Source of the DNA: Nitrospirales bacterium
GTDB lineage: Bacteria; Nitrospirota; Nitrospiria; Nitrospirales; UBA8639
Length of the DNA stretch: 64,000 nt
NCBI GenBank assembly: GCA_031315915.1
Contig: JALDRK010000001.1
Location: forward strand, 246,300 to 310,299
Direction of reading: 5' to 3'
A program made the position numbers and the translations under genes. Below the pieces are notes generated by a model, which did no database searches, was not told where the DNA came from, and saw nothing but the letters and a program-made list of their open reading frames with translations. Shown here piece by piece: positions 29,189-40,400 of this stretch (position 1 is its first letter; every line of letters starts with the position of its first letter).

Positions 29189-32100
29189 ATGATGATGCCA
29201 TCCGGATTACGACCCTATCCAGTGTCATTCTGGCTTCCACGGATTCTCTTGAGCATCATGGTGTGTGGAATCCTCGCGGTAGGAATAGTGCTCTTCACCT
29301 TAACGGTCTTATCGGATAACAGGTGGATCAAACAATCCATCATTTCCATGTTGGAAGAGTTGGCCGGTGGCCCCCTTCAAATTGAAACGTTACAGGTGGA
29401 TCTTTTTCCCTCACCAGAAATCCATCTGGCGGGCTTATCATTTGAAACACATGATCCGGGCTTTATCGTCCTTCGCGTTAACCGGTTGGAAGTAGGCATC
29501 GATTGGCAATCGCTCTGGGACAGAAAATTGTTTATCAATCGTGCCGTGATTGATCAGCCGGAATTGACGCTTCAAATCCCTCTCGGCACTGAATCGGAAG
29601 AACAATCCGCCTTGCCGTTCCAGACCATACGGGAATTGGCTATATACAATGGGCAACTTCATCTTTTTCATGTCTCCGGCAAAGAACTCCTCTCCAATCT
29701 GGATTGGGCAGACATTGATCTCACTCTCACCGAATTGCCATCTGAAGGATCTTCGAAGATTCAACTGTCCGCAGTGCTTCCAAACCTCCAGCCACCGTCA
29801 ACCCTCGCCTTCAAGGGGACACTGACTTTTCTCGAAGACCAAGAAGAACCTCCCCCTCCCCAGCATGCCCATTCCGGCTTCCAAGCTTTGGAGGTTCATG
29901 GACAGGTTGAAATTTCCCGGTTTCCTCTTGGTCAGCTTATCCAGTTTGTACGACATCATGAATTGGAAGCCCCGCTTCAAACAAAAGGAAGTATTCAAGG
30001 AACCTTCTCCTACACATTAAAACATGACCATGATCTCTTCACTATTCAAAATGTCCTGTTCTCCTTGAATGAATGGACCTTTGCCGGACACGGCAGCATT
30101 TCCAATATTTTTTTTGAATCGCCGAGGTTGGAGATCTCCGGCACGACGCAACCCATCGCAATCAGGAAAGTACCAGCCCTGTTACCGAACGACTGGTTCC
30201 CAGAACCATTCCTGGCCTTTCTGAAAGAACATCAGGTAGCTGGAACCATGGAACTGTTGGAGGGAACCTTGAGTGGTCCCTTAGGTGGAAATGGGTCATG
30301 GGATGTCAATGGCGCCCTTGCCTTGAAAAAAGGGCAATTCCTGCCCGCCCCCGGCCAACCCCTCATAACCAATGTAGCGGGTATTGTTACCTATGGTTCG
30401 TCTGCTATTCAGATTTCCCAGGCTCAGGGAACCATCGCACCGTTCACGATTACGACGCCGGAAGCCACTCTTGTCCTTGGAGAGGAAACCATCCGTCTTT
30501 CGATTCCAACATTTCGGATTTCAGAAAAAGACTGGAATCTTAATGGGACAGCCATGTTCACCAGAACTCAAAATAACCCGCCAATGCTGACCGTTTCGGG
30601 CTTCGCCTTGCCCATCTCCATACAACGCCTGGCCAATCTTATCCCTGAGACCTGGCGTCCCGGCTTCGTTCACACTGTGCTTACGGAACGAGATATTGAT
30701 GGTGCGATGCAACTCCTCACCGGCTCGGTCAAGTGGATAGGCGATACAACCAACACCGTAAACGCAGAGGGAGTAGTCCGCTTGGCCAACGGGCAGGTCC
30801 AAGTCGATCCCCACCACCCTCAGATGACTGATATCTCCGGATCGGTGGCTTTTGGTTCCAACCTCGTTCGGGTATTTAATGCAAAAGCTCAGATAGCATC
30901 TTCCAAGCTACTGGTGAAAGAGGCGACCCTTGAATGGAAGGATTCGGACATCTTGTTGGATCTGCAAGGAAAAGGGGTTTTCCCAGCTCATGATGTCCAT
31001 CAGGCACTACTTCGCGATCCTCGCAGTCGATCTCTTGTAGAACCATTGTCCTTCTACCACGACATTCAAGGAAACCTGTACGTCTCCACACGAGTAACCG
31101 GTCCTGTCACTCGCCCCTCTCAGTTGCATATGCTTGACGGAGATCTCGTGTTTGACGACGTTCATCTTTCCAGCTCTGCAGATGGGCTCTCCCTCAATCA
31201 ATTCACCGGACACCTGTCATTTGATAAGGAACGGATTCGGATTCACCGGTTCAGCGGAAGACTTGGGGAAAGCCCGATAGCCATAACAGGCCGATGGTCC
31301 ACTCGCACAGCTTCCAACGCAATAAATCTCAGTATGGAGAGCACATGGTATTCAACGGATATTCTGACCCTCTTTCCTTCCATGACCCACCTTTTCCCTA
31401 CTTTCGAGGGTCTGATTGGAACCACTGCCACCTTTTCAGGCTCGAACCTTCGCCCTGATTTTCATGCTGAATTCGACTTCACCAATATCAACCTGGAAAG
31501 CAAAGGCCTGCTTCACAAACCGTCAGGAATCCCCGGAACTCTTCGGGTTGATGGAAAACTACCACAGGAAAAAACCATCCGCCTGTCCAAAGGCGAGGTC
31601 GCGATGCCTCCCTATAAACTTGAGGCCCAAGGCCAACTATCCTGGTCTGATCCCCCCTACATTCGCGGGATCCTGCAAACTGAAAGTGGAAGCGGGGCCA
31701 TATTTCCGCCAGGCGTCACAATTGGAGACAAGAATCTTGACCTCTCCAGTTTAGCTATCACTTGGGGCTTTGAAGGCCGGGATTGGGACTGGAGCAACTG
31801 GATTATGGAAGGAAATGTGGAAGCCACAAACCGAACACAACAATTCTCTTCATCAAAACCCAACGAAGAGACTCAATCAATTTTATTGCATTGGAGTCAA
31901 AAGAATAAAGCAGGAAAGGGAGAGCTAACCGTCCAGGATATTCCAATTGAAAGTCTGTTGGGACCGCAATCCGACAGACGTGCTCCCTTGACAGGAACGG
32001 CGTCTTTGATAACCTCGCTTGAAATGAATCTGGGGAGCCCCGACCTGATTCTGCGCTCATTGACGGGGAAAGGACGTGCCGAACTCCGGCGGGGACTGAT

Positions 32101-32605
32101 TCAAACCGGCCCCATCCTTTCAAAAATCATGGGCATTTTGAATGTGCCCAGTTTATTAATGGGCAAAGTGAATCTCCTGGAAGAAGGACTCCCCTACGAT
32201 CAGTGGGAGGGCTCCTTTATGATGGAAAATGGATTGCTGAAATCCCAGGACATGGCTCTCAAAAGTCCGGTCCTCAAGTTTACTGCTGCGGGAAGTTATG
32301 ACCTTTCCAGAGAAAACCTTAATGCCATGATTGCCGTCAGTCCCTTTGGGGCCTATTCCAACTTGCTCAAAGACATTCCACTTTTCGGCTCGTTAATGCA
32401 AGGGGAACGGAAGGGCCTCATGACCGCATTATTTGAAGTCAAAGGGCCAAGGACCGAACCCGACATTACCTACTTACCGCTGGAGTCCTTCACCGGAGGG
32501 CTAAAAGGGTCGGCCCAATTTGCGGTTGATGTCCTGAAAAATATCATCACGCTTCCTATCCCAGATGATAAAGATAGCCCAAATACTGATCGCCCTTCAA
32601 ACTAA
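29189..32605 (+). CDS. AsmA/YhdP-like giant envelope protein
   Basis: 1138 aa. One N-terminal membrane helix (about 13-40) anchors a very long periplasmic body of repeating beta strands. Early AsmA signature: GGPLQIETLQVDLFPSPEIH followed by LAGLSFE. The C-terminal AsmA-like domain shows LTGKGRAELRRGLIQTGPIL, ILNVPSLLMGKVNL and DMALKSPVLKFTAAGSYDLS. Members of this superfamily form bridge-like lipid-transfer proteins between inner and outer membrane (established for YhdP/TamB/YdbH). Located between two lipoprotein genes, fitting an outer-membrane maintenance role. Substrate specificity is not visible. Confidence 0.88.
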   Translation: MMMPSGLRPYPVSFWLPRILLSIMVCGILAVGIVLFTLTVLSDNRWIKQSIISMLEELAGGPLQIETLQVDLFPSPEIHLAGLSFETHDPGFIVLRVNRLEVGIDWQSLWDRKLFINRAVIDQPELTLQIPLGTESEEQSALPFQTIRELAIYNGQLHLFHVSGKELLSNLDWADIDLTLTELPSEGSSKIQLSAVLPNLQPPSTLAFKGTLTFLEDQEEPPPPQHAHSGFQALEVHGQVEISRFPLGQLIQFVRHHELEAPLQTKGSIQGTFSYTLKHDHDLFTIQNVLFSLNEWTFAGHGSISNIFFESPRLEISGTTQPIAIRKVPALLPNDWFPEPFLAFLKEHQVAGTMELLEGTLSGPLGGNGSWDVNGALALKKGQFLPAPGQPLITNVAGIVTYGSSAIQISQAQGTIAPFTITTPEATLVLGEETIRLSIPTFRISEKDWNLNGTAMFTRTQNNPPMLTVSGFALPISIQRLANLIPETWRPGFVHTVLTERDIDGAMQLLTGSVKWIGDTTNTVNAEGVVRLANGQVQVDPHHPQMTDISGSVAFGSNLVRVFNAKAQIASSKLLVKEATLEWKDSDILLDLQGKGVFPAHDVHQALLRDPRSRSLVEPLSFYHDIQGNLYVSTRVTGPVTRPSQLHMLDGDLVFDDVHLSSSADGLSLNQFTGHLSFDKERIRIHRFSGRLGESPIAITGRWSTRTASNAINLSMESTWYSTDILTLFPSMTHLFPTFEGLIGTTATFSGSNLRPDFHAEFDFTNINLESKGLLHKPSGIPGTLRVDGKLPQEKTIRLSKGEVAMPPYKLEAQGQLSWSDPPYIRGILQTESGSGAIFPPGVTIGDKNLDLSSLAITWGFEGRDWDWSNWIMEGNVEATNRTQQFSSSKPNEETQSILLHWSQKNKAGKGELTVQDIPIESLLGPQSDRRAPLTGTASLITSLEMNLGSPDLILRSLTGKGRAELRRGLIQTGPILSKIMGILNVPSLLMGKVNLLEEGLPYDQWEGSFMMENGLLKSQDMALKSPVLKFTAAGSYDLSRENLNAMIAVSPFGAYSNLLKDIPLFGSLMQGERKGLMTALFEVKGPRTEPDITYLPLESFTGGLKGSAQFAVDVLKNIITLPIPDDKDSPNTDRPSN

Positions 32606-32685
32606 CTTTCTTCTGTCATGGAAGTGCGAACACATCAAGAAGTGAACACCTGACAAAAAACGTCACGGTAAAGGAGAGAAATTTC

Positions 32686-33888
32686 GTGAATAAAATAAAT
32701 ACAGGGCAAGGCATTGGCAAGGTTATTTTACTGTTGAGCCTGCCGTTGGTTATGTTCGGTTGCATATCCCCCAAGGCGCTGGAACACGTCGTGGTGGCCT
32801 ATGACTACTCCGCAACCAATTCCTTAGTGGAACAGTTGTTAGTCAATATTGCCAGATCCCATAATCATCAACCTGTGCATTTCACGGCCATCTCCAACAT
32901 CGCCGCCACCTTTGACTATCGCTTCACGGCCGGAGCCACCCCACCTCTGGGAGGCGTGGAGGGGGGATTTGCCCTCTCACCGGTGTTTGGGGCCAGTATT
33001 GCGGAAAATCCCACGATCAGCATCAGCCCGATCGAAGGAGAAGATTTCACTCAACGGCTCCTCACCCCGCTCCGTGAAGCTAAAATGACGCTCCTGCTCA
33101 GGCAGGGGGTCGATATTGACTTGCTTCTTCGACTCATGGCGGGTGAAATCCGGATCACCACGAATGGCAGTGAAGTCGCCTACTACAATCGGCCGGCCGA
33201 TAAAACGGGGTATCCCGTTTTTCGACAAATCGTCCTTCATCTGTCCCGGTTACAAGACAACAATCAACTGTATGTGGAACCGCTGGTATTCGACCGAGAA
33301 TGGACCCTGCCTCTCAGTTCTCTGTCGGCGACCGACTTTCAAACCCTGGAAAACCACTATCGCATCATCGTGGATAAGGAAAAGCAAGTGTATACCCTTC
33401 AAAAACGGACGATCGGACATACGGTCATTACCAATTACGATCAGACCACCATCCCCAATAAAGAGCGCTTGGCTCTGCAGGCTAAAGCGGATCGTTGGCC
33501 GCCGAACGATATTCTGGTGGATATTCGGCCCGACAACCCAGGCGGAGAATACCCTATGCACGGGGCCTTCCGACTCCGTAGTTTTCATGGCATCCTCAAT
33601 TTTCTTGGTCGGACGATCGACAATGAGCAGGAGTATCATGTGGATCCTGACCCCAGAACCGGAATTGTCGCAGAAAATCCCGTTCGCACCATGGATATTA
33701 TTGAGACCGACTCAAAACCGCCCAATGCCAAACTGTCCGTCATTCATGAGGGACATCATTATTCCATCGCTGACGATGAGAAACGGTCATGGAATCAGGA
33801 GGCATTTCGCCTGCTGTACCAACTCTTCCAAATGACCGTGACCGATGTGCCACGTGGAGTGGGGCCCAGCATTACGATTGCCAAATAA
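32686..33888 (+). CDS. Predicted lipoprotein of unknown function (400 aa)
   Basis: GTG start at 32686 after AGGAGAG. Signal peptide with lipobox VMFGC (Cys at about residue 26). The mature protein has LEHVVVAYDYSATNSLVEQL, a mixed alpha/beta core (MTLLLRQGVDIDLLLRLMAG) and a long central region with REWTLPLSSLSATDFQTLE. Near the end lies RLRSFHGILNFLGRTI. I do not recognise a family. Third gene of the envelope trio, 80 bp after the AsmA-like gene. Probably faces the periplasm on the outer membrane. Confidence 0.72.
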   Translation: MNKINTGQGIGKVILLLSLPLVMFGCISPKALEHVVVAYDYSATNSLVEQLLVNIARSHNHQPVHFTAISNIAATFDYRFTAGATPPLGGVEGGFALSPVFGASIAENPTISISPIEGEDFTQRLLTPLREAKMTLLLRQGVDIDLLLRLMAGEIRITTNGSEVAYYNRPADKTGYPVFRQIVLHLSRLQDNNQLYVEPLVFDREWTLPLSSLSATDFQTLENHYRIIVDKEKQVYTLQKRTIGHTVITNYDQTTIPNKERLALQAKADRWPPNDILVDIRPDNPGGEYPMHGAFRLRSFHGILNFLGRTIDNEQEYHVDPDPRTGIVAENPVRTMDIIETDSKPPNAKLSVIHEGHHYSIADDEKRSWNQEAFRLLYQLFQMTVTDVPRGVGPSITIAK

Positions 33889-34953
33889 ATCGGCCTTCAT
33901 TTATTTGACATCTTTGCATGTAAGGGGACCGATTTTGACCTGAGCGTTGACTATGAGGTAGGAAGGGCATTAATTGCCTATGGTGAAAGCATTCCTCCCC
34001 CCTCACCAACCAGGCAGAAGACAGCTTGTCCTTCATGCGGACAGACTTTCCCTCGATTTTTCGGGCTGTCTTCCGAACGACCTTGTTTCATCTTTAATTT
34101 ATTTAAACGTGATGTTTCCTATGGGGGGTTACCCTAACCTCAGCCTTACCCAATAATACCTCATTCATGGAATGCCTTTTGCAGTTAAATACAGTAAGTC
34201 CCCCGGCAAGCCGGGGATATCCAGGAGCAGTTTTTTATGAAAATGACTTGAGGAAGTTGTTCATTGCGGGGCATGAAAAAAAGTATTGGGAATAAACCAT
34301 GGAAAAGTTTTGGAAGGCCCTAAACATCTTTCGACTTTCCTTCCCTTTCGGTTCAAACGGTCAAACGTCATTCCATGGCCATCAGCTATTTTCTCTCCAA
34401 TACAGAGGGGGTCATTTGATTAATGTTGCCCGGTGGCCTTCTAGAAGGAATAGCAGGCCGACGAGAGACCTCACAGTTGGAGTTGCCTGATTGGCCCTTT
34501 GGAAAATTATCTGCAAACGTCCCGATTGCATTTCTGTTCCAGGCGGATACATCCCTATCCGATCTTCCGTACCATGGCCTCAAGCATTCTTCTGGCCGTT
34601 GGTACGGTGACCTATTGAACCTTTATATATTGGCATATACCGCACAACTTCCGTTTTTCGGCACCATGGTTGAAGTGGCCTCGATATCGGGAATCATCGG
34701 CCTTCCCTGGAGATGGAGGAATCCATAGCCTGTCCACAAAATTTTCCGACTTGGGTAATGTTTTCATCTTGCTCTCCCTGGTTCTAGAGCGTTATGGTAG
34801 ACTCCTCTTCGGCCTGGGATCTTTTCTGCCACTTCAAACTCCCAGGTTCTATACGCAGAAGGAAAGGTTGCCATTGGGTAGCTTGTATTCTTCACTCTCC
34901 TCCTTCTTCGTGGTGATTTCATCATCAGCGGAATATCTTTTCCAGCCATTAGG
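33889..34953. other. One-kilobase gene-poor region before the efflux operon
   Basis: Several ORFs of 60-101 codons overlap in different frames, but none shows a ribosome site plus domain-like composition. The only clear structure is the GC hairpin at 34201-34216. Some of the stretch may be eroded coding sequence. Confidence 0.4.
34201..34216. repeat. GC-rich tetraloop hairpin (REP-like)
   Basis: CCCCGG-CAAG-CCGGGG, a perfect 6-bp stem in an otherwise AT-rich intergenic region. It resembles single REP-type units; no second copy was seen nearby. Confidence 0.4.
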
Positions 34954-36278
34954 ATGATGGTTTTTCCCCTCATGCGTCTCAAGCGCTATTTGGCTTTTAC
35001 GCTTGTCGTAGGTGGGTTTCTTCTTGAAAGCGTATCGGCGCAATCAGATCCAGCCACCTCATCTAAACACGTACTTGCTCCCGCCCCAGCCATCCCCACC
35101 GTCACCTTAAACATCAACGAGGCCATGGCATTATTTTTGGAGAAAAATCTTGACCTTTTGATGACGAAATACGGCATCGACAATGCTAAGGGAATCGCCA
35201 TTACCGCCAAACTTTTTCCGAATCCGGTGTTTTCCCTTTTTGGAGCCGCGGCCTTTACCCAAGGACAAACCTTTAAAGGCACGGGCGCGATCACACCGCA
35301 ACTCCAACAAATGTTTCTCTTGGCCGGGAAACGAGGGTATCGGATGGAAAGCGCGGAATACGGAATCAAGGTCGCCGAGGCGGCCTTTTCGGATGCGATT
35401 CGGCAATTAACCCTGACCTTGAAAGATACCTACTACCAGGTTCAATTGGCCTCCCGTCGCTTGGAACTGGCCAAGGAAAATCAGGAACGGTTTCATCGCA
35501 TCCTAACCATTGGAGAATTACGTTTCAAAAAAGGCTTTATCGCCGAGGTCGACTTGATCCGGCTTCGTCTTCAAGCTGTAGATTTTGGAGCCCAAGTCAT
35601 TAACTTCACCCAGGAATCCCAAACCGCCTTAAATGATCTTCGATTACTGCTAGCCCTCCCACCGGAGACCGCCGTTGTGTTAACGACGGATCTGGCATAC
35701 CGGCGTGTCACACCCGACATTAGCCGCCTCCGCACGGAAGCCATAGAACGACGGCCTGACCTACAAGCCAGACGTTTTGATCTCTCTCAGCAACAGGCAA
35801 ATCTAAAATTAGCTAAGGCCTTTCGATATCCGGACCCCTTGATAGGCGGAAACTTCACCATGCAGGGCCCCCAAGGGGAGCCAATCAACAACTCTACGGG
35901 CTCAACCTAGAAGTTCCCCTTCCGGTCTTTGACCGGAATCAGGGGGGCATTGCCCAAGCGGAAGTCGCTATCCAATCCGCACAAGCGGATCTTCGCAAAA
36001 CCACCTTGAAAGTCCAGAACGATATTGAGGTGGCCTATCAAAATTTAAGCCAATCACAACGATTAATCGAAGCCTACCAGGCCGGGGTATTGGAAGATGC
36101 ACGAACCACCTTTTCCATCCTCGAAAAAGCCTATCAAAAAGGGGGCGTCACACTCATCGATCTCCTGGATGCCGCTCGCACCTCTCGAACGATTTTGCAA
36201 AATTACTTAGAGGCGTTATTTGAATACCAACGAAACCTGTTTTTATTGGAACAAGCCGCCGGCCAGGACATTTTATGA
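34954..36278 (+). CDS. TolC/CusC-type outer-membrane efflux protein, one frameshift
   Basis: Outer-membrane channel of a tripartite RND pump, about 440 aa. Signal peptide (residues 1-30, ending ESVSAQ) then two OEP repeats: first NINEAMALFLEKNLDLLMTK..., second starting EVPLPVFDRNQGGIAQAE. The frame breaks near 35880 (a one-base loss after GGAAACTTCACC...); upstream runs to a false stop at 35910, and downstream QQLYGLNLEVPLPVFDRNQG continues in another frame to 36278. Its stop overlaps the start of the membrane fusion protein by 4 bp. Single indel, so the gene may be functional in reality. Confidence 0.88.
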
Positions 36279-37492
36279 AACCTGTACAGTATGCGATGCG
36301 GTGTGCTCTATTGCTTCTGACCCTCAGCGGAATGGCCTGCAGTCAGCAAAACTCCTCTGAAACATCGGCGGCAAGCAACACGGCCCTTACCACGAGCGAC
36401 AAGACCGCGTCTTCCCATTCCCCCTCGAAACTTCAGATCGTGACGGCTCCCGTGACAGCCGGTCCCTCCAATCCGATGTTGACATTGGCAGGAAAAGTGT
36501 CCTACGGGGAGGATCGCTATTCCAAAATCTCCTCGGCCCTGGTCGGCCGGGTACAAAAAATTCACGGTCAACTAGGAGATTTCGTGAAAGCGGGGGATCT
36601 TTTGGTTACGATCGAAAGTCCGGAAATCGCTTCCGCGTATTCGGAATTTATTAAAGAACATTCGGATCTCTCCTACGCCCAACGTTCTTATGGGTTAGCC
36701 AAGGATCTGTATGAAATCAAAGCGCTTCCTCAAAAGGATTTGAAACAGGCCGAAAACGATTTTGTGAAGGCCAAAGCCGAATTCCGAAGAGCCCGTGAAC
36801 GGCTCCTGGCCCTTCAGGTATCCAAGGAAGAATTGGATAAACCCATTGCCGATCAAACGATTACCTCGACTTATCAAATCCGAAGCCCGCTTTCCGGTAC
36901 GATCGTCGACCGTTCCGTCACTCCAGGACAGTCCGTCAGCGGAGATCCGAATCAAATACTCTTTACGGTAGCGGATTTAAACCAAGTTCAAATCATTGCG
37001 GACGTCTATGAAAAAGACCTGGGCCTCGTCCAAATTAAACAAAAAGCCACCGTGAACGTCGAAGCCTATCCCGAAACCGGATTTCCAGCCAGGATCTCAG
37101 CCATCGGTGATGTGGTGGACCCCGCCACTCGTACGATTAAACTGCGCGCCGTCGTCGACAATACAGATCACAAACTCAAACCGGGGATGTTCGCCCGGTT
37201 AAATGTCAAGCTGAGCGAGGGGATACCTTACCCTCTTATTCCCCAGGACGCTGTTTTAGAAATTGACGGAAACATGTATGTCTATGTGGCTGACGGTCAA
37301 AATCATTTCCTGAAACGCCCCGTCAAAATCGGCATCCCGGCAGGAGGCCAAGTATCCGTATTGTCTGGGCTCACGACAGGCGAACAAATTGTCGTGAAAG
37401 GGGCCGTGCTCCTGAAAGGGCAGGCCATGAATATCGAGGAAGAGGGATCTGCCTCGGAATCCCCTGAATCCCTTTCGCCCCCTCACCCATGA
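36275..37492 (+). CDS. RND membrane fusion protein (CusB/CzcB type lipoprotein)
   Basis: Periplasmic adaptor, 405 aa, linking the RND pump to the outer-membrane channel. Lipoprotein signal with lipobox SGMAC at about residue 22. Barrel-sandwich halves flank a helical hairpin: GRVQKIHGQLGDFVKAGDLL and IRSPLSGTIVDRSVTPGQSV surround the coiled segment (about 115-185). A beta-barrel domain (LNQVQIIADVYEKDLGLVQI, YPETGFPARISAIGDVVDP) and membrane-proximal domain follow. Starts within the TolC stop and overlaps cusA-like by 4 bp, so this is a tight operon. Confidence 0.92.
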   Translation: MKPVQYAMRCALLLLTLSGMACSQQNSSETSAASNTALTTSDKTASSHSPSKLQIVTAPVTAGPSNPMLTLAGKVSYGEDRYSKISSALVGRVQKIHGQLGDFVKAGDLLVTIESPEIASAYSEFIKEHSDLSYAQRSYGLAKDLYEIKALPQKDLKQAENDFVKAKAEFRRARERLLALQVSKEELDKPIADQTITSTYQIRSPLSGTIVDRSVTPGQSVSGDPNQILFTVADLNQVQIIADVYEKDLGLVQIKQKATVNVEAYPETGFPARISAIGDVVDPATRTIKLRAVVDNTDHKLKPGMFARLNVKLSEGIPYPLIPQDAVLEIDGNMYVYVADGQNHFLKRPVKIGIPAGGQVSVLSGLTTGEQIVVKGAVLLKGQAMNIEEEGSASESPESLSPPHP

Positions 37493-40400
37493 TTGCCAGA
37501 CTTGTCGAGCTGTCGCTCGTCCAGCGTGCTCTGGTGTGTGCCCTCGGTCTTCTTTTGCTATTCGGAGGACTTTACGCCTTTCATATCCTTGACATAATTG
37601 CCTATCCTGATCCTTCCCCACCCTTTGTTGAAGTCATTTCCCAAAAAGCAGGATGGTCCGCGGAGGAAATGGAACGAATCATCACCATTCCCATTGAAAC
37701 AGCCCTCCAGGGCATTCCCGGCCTCACGAATGTGCGTTCCTTGTCACTCTTTGGGTTGAGTGAACTGAAAGTCTACTTTGAATTCGGCACCAACTGGTAT
37801 GCAGTGCGGCAGGAAGTCCTGAATCGCCTGCATACCGTTGATCTACCCGAAGGGGTGAAACCTGAACTGTCCCCCTGGTGGGCCATCGCGGAAATTTACC
37901 GGTATGAATTAGTGGGCGAAGACTATACGCTCACAGACCTTAAAACAATCCAGGATTGGCAAGTCCGGCGTGAATTTAAACGGGTCCCTGGCATCATTGA
38001 CGTGACGGCATTCGGAGGCACCACAAAGGAATACCATGTGGACTTGGATCCAGGAGCCCTTATTACATATGGCGTAACGCTCCCGCAAATCAAAGCGGCC
38101 CTGGCCAATAGCAATGCCAATGTGGGGGGTAGCTATTTGGCCCTTGGACCCCAAAGTTACAACGTCCGGGGGGTGGGATTTATCGATAGTCTGGATGATG
38201 TTGCCAATGTCGTGGTCGCGGTCAAAGACGGCACCCCCATCTTTATCAAAAATCTCGGAAAGGTGACCATCGGCCATGCCATACGGTTGGGGCAGGTTGG
38301 CATCAACGAGGCAGAAGATACGGTGGAAGGCGTGATTCTTCTGCAACGGGATACTCAAGCCTTACCGACTCTGGAACGCGTCAATCACAAAATTGACGAA
38401 TTGAATTCAAAAAAGCTTCCATCAGGAGTGCAAATCAAGACCATTTATGACCGGACTACCATGATCAATACCGTTATCGAAACGGTCGTGCACATATTGA
38501 TCAACGGCATGGTATTGGTGCTCCTCGTGCTTCTGTTTTTTCTGGGACATTTCCGGACCGCCCTGATCGTGGCCTGTACCATTCCCCTCGCCTTGCTCTT
38601 CACCTTTTCCGCCATGGTTATAATGGGCCAATCCGCGAATCTGATTTCTTTGGGCGCGATTGATTTCGGGATTATCGTGGATGCTCCCCTGGTCATGGTG
38701 GAAAGCATTTTCTATTACCTCTGCCATCATGCCAAACCCGGGGTTACCCCTCCTCAGCTTATTGCCAGAGCATCCCGTCATGTGGGACGCCCCATTTTAT
38801 TTTCGACCGTGATTATTGTGGTGGCCTTCATTCCTCTGTTTACGATGACGGGGGTCCCGGGGAAGATTTTTGCGCCCATGTCCATTACCTATGGTCTCGC
38901 TCTGGCCGGCTCCTTACTGTTGGCTTGCACTTTGGCGCCTGCCATGTGCTCTTTCCTGCTCAACGGTCCCATGCGCGAACAGGAACCCAAACTGGTTTCG
39001 ATACTCAGACAAAGGTATCTGACGGCTCTTCGATGGGGGCTTCACCACCAAAAGCCGGTACTGGGAGCCGTGGGCATCCTGTTGCTGGTGACTGTTGTGG
39101 CACTGAGTTTCATGGGCGGAGAGTTTATGCCGGCGTTGGAGGAAGGCAACATCTGGGTACGTATCCGCATGCCCATCGATATCCGGTTTGATGATGCGGC
39201 GGCCTTGGCTAGCCGCATGCGAAAAATGTTCATGGAATCACCGGAGGTGGCCACTGCCGTTTCACAACTGGGACGACCCGATGATGGAACCGATCCCGAA
39301 AGTTTTTTCAACGTGGAATATTACGTCAGTCTCAAGCCTCGGAATGAATGGCGCCATGGACTCACCAAGGAGGTCCTGATTGAAGAAATTGAGGAACGGC
39401 TTGAGACGATTCCCGGCCTTAAAATCAATTTCTCGCAATTGATCCAGGACAGCGTGGAAGAAGCCATGTCCGGCGTGAAGAGCGAAAACTCGATTAAGCT
39501 TTACGGCCATAACCTCACGGAGCTTCAAGCCATTGCAGAGAAGGTAGAGGGGGAATTGAAAAATATCCGTGGCGTGAAAGAACTCAGTATTAACCGAACC
39601 ATGGGACAACCCAATCTCCTAATTCAAGTCGACCGGCAGGCTTGCGCCCGTTATGGAATTCAGGTTGCTGATGTCAATGCCATGGTGCAAGCGGCAATCG
39701 GCGGGGAGGCGGTCACGGAAGTGATCGAGGGTGATCGACGGTTTGACTTGGTCGTGCGTTTCCTTCCTCAATATCGACAAGACGAAAATTCAATCGGGCA
39801 AATCCAGGTCAGCTCACCGGAAGGCATCGGGATTCCCCTGAAACAGTTAGCCACCATCGTCAGGCAGACAGGCGCCTTTATGATTTATCGGGAAAACCAC
39901 GAACGGTATATTCCCATCATGTTCAGCATCCGGGATCGGGACTTGGTCAGTACCATTCAGGAAGCCCAACATCATTTACAGGAAAATATTCAACTCCCGG
40001 AAGGCTTTCACCTCGAATGGGCCGGACAATATGACCAGTTGGTCAAGGAACAACAACGGCTGATGATTGTCGTGCCCCTGACCATGATCCTGATTCTCTT
40101 TTTGCTGTATCTCACTTTCGGCTCATTTCGATACGCCTTCATCGTTCTGGCTACTGTTCCCTTTGCCATGATCGGCGGCGTACTTTCCCTGGTATTGACC
40201 CATACGCCCTTTAGCATCTCCGCCGCCGTGGGGTTCATTTCGACATTGGGGATTGCCATTCTGGGGGGAGTGTTAATCGTCTCCAGCATTCGGGAATTGG
40301 AGCAAAAGGGTACGTCTCTCATGGAAGCCATCCTTTCCGGAGCAGAATTGCAAATGCGGCCCGTGTTGATGGCCACGCTTGGAGCGGCGCTGGGATTAGT

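Noticed and set aside
33974..34156. 60-codon ORF after the lipoprotein gene
   Set aside because: Short, no ribosome site, no domain-like features.
34423..34957. ORFs of 101 and 95 codons before the efflux operon
   Set aside because: They overlap each other in different frames, have no clear ribosome sites and no recognisable composition or motif.
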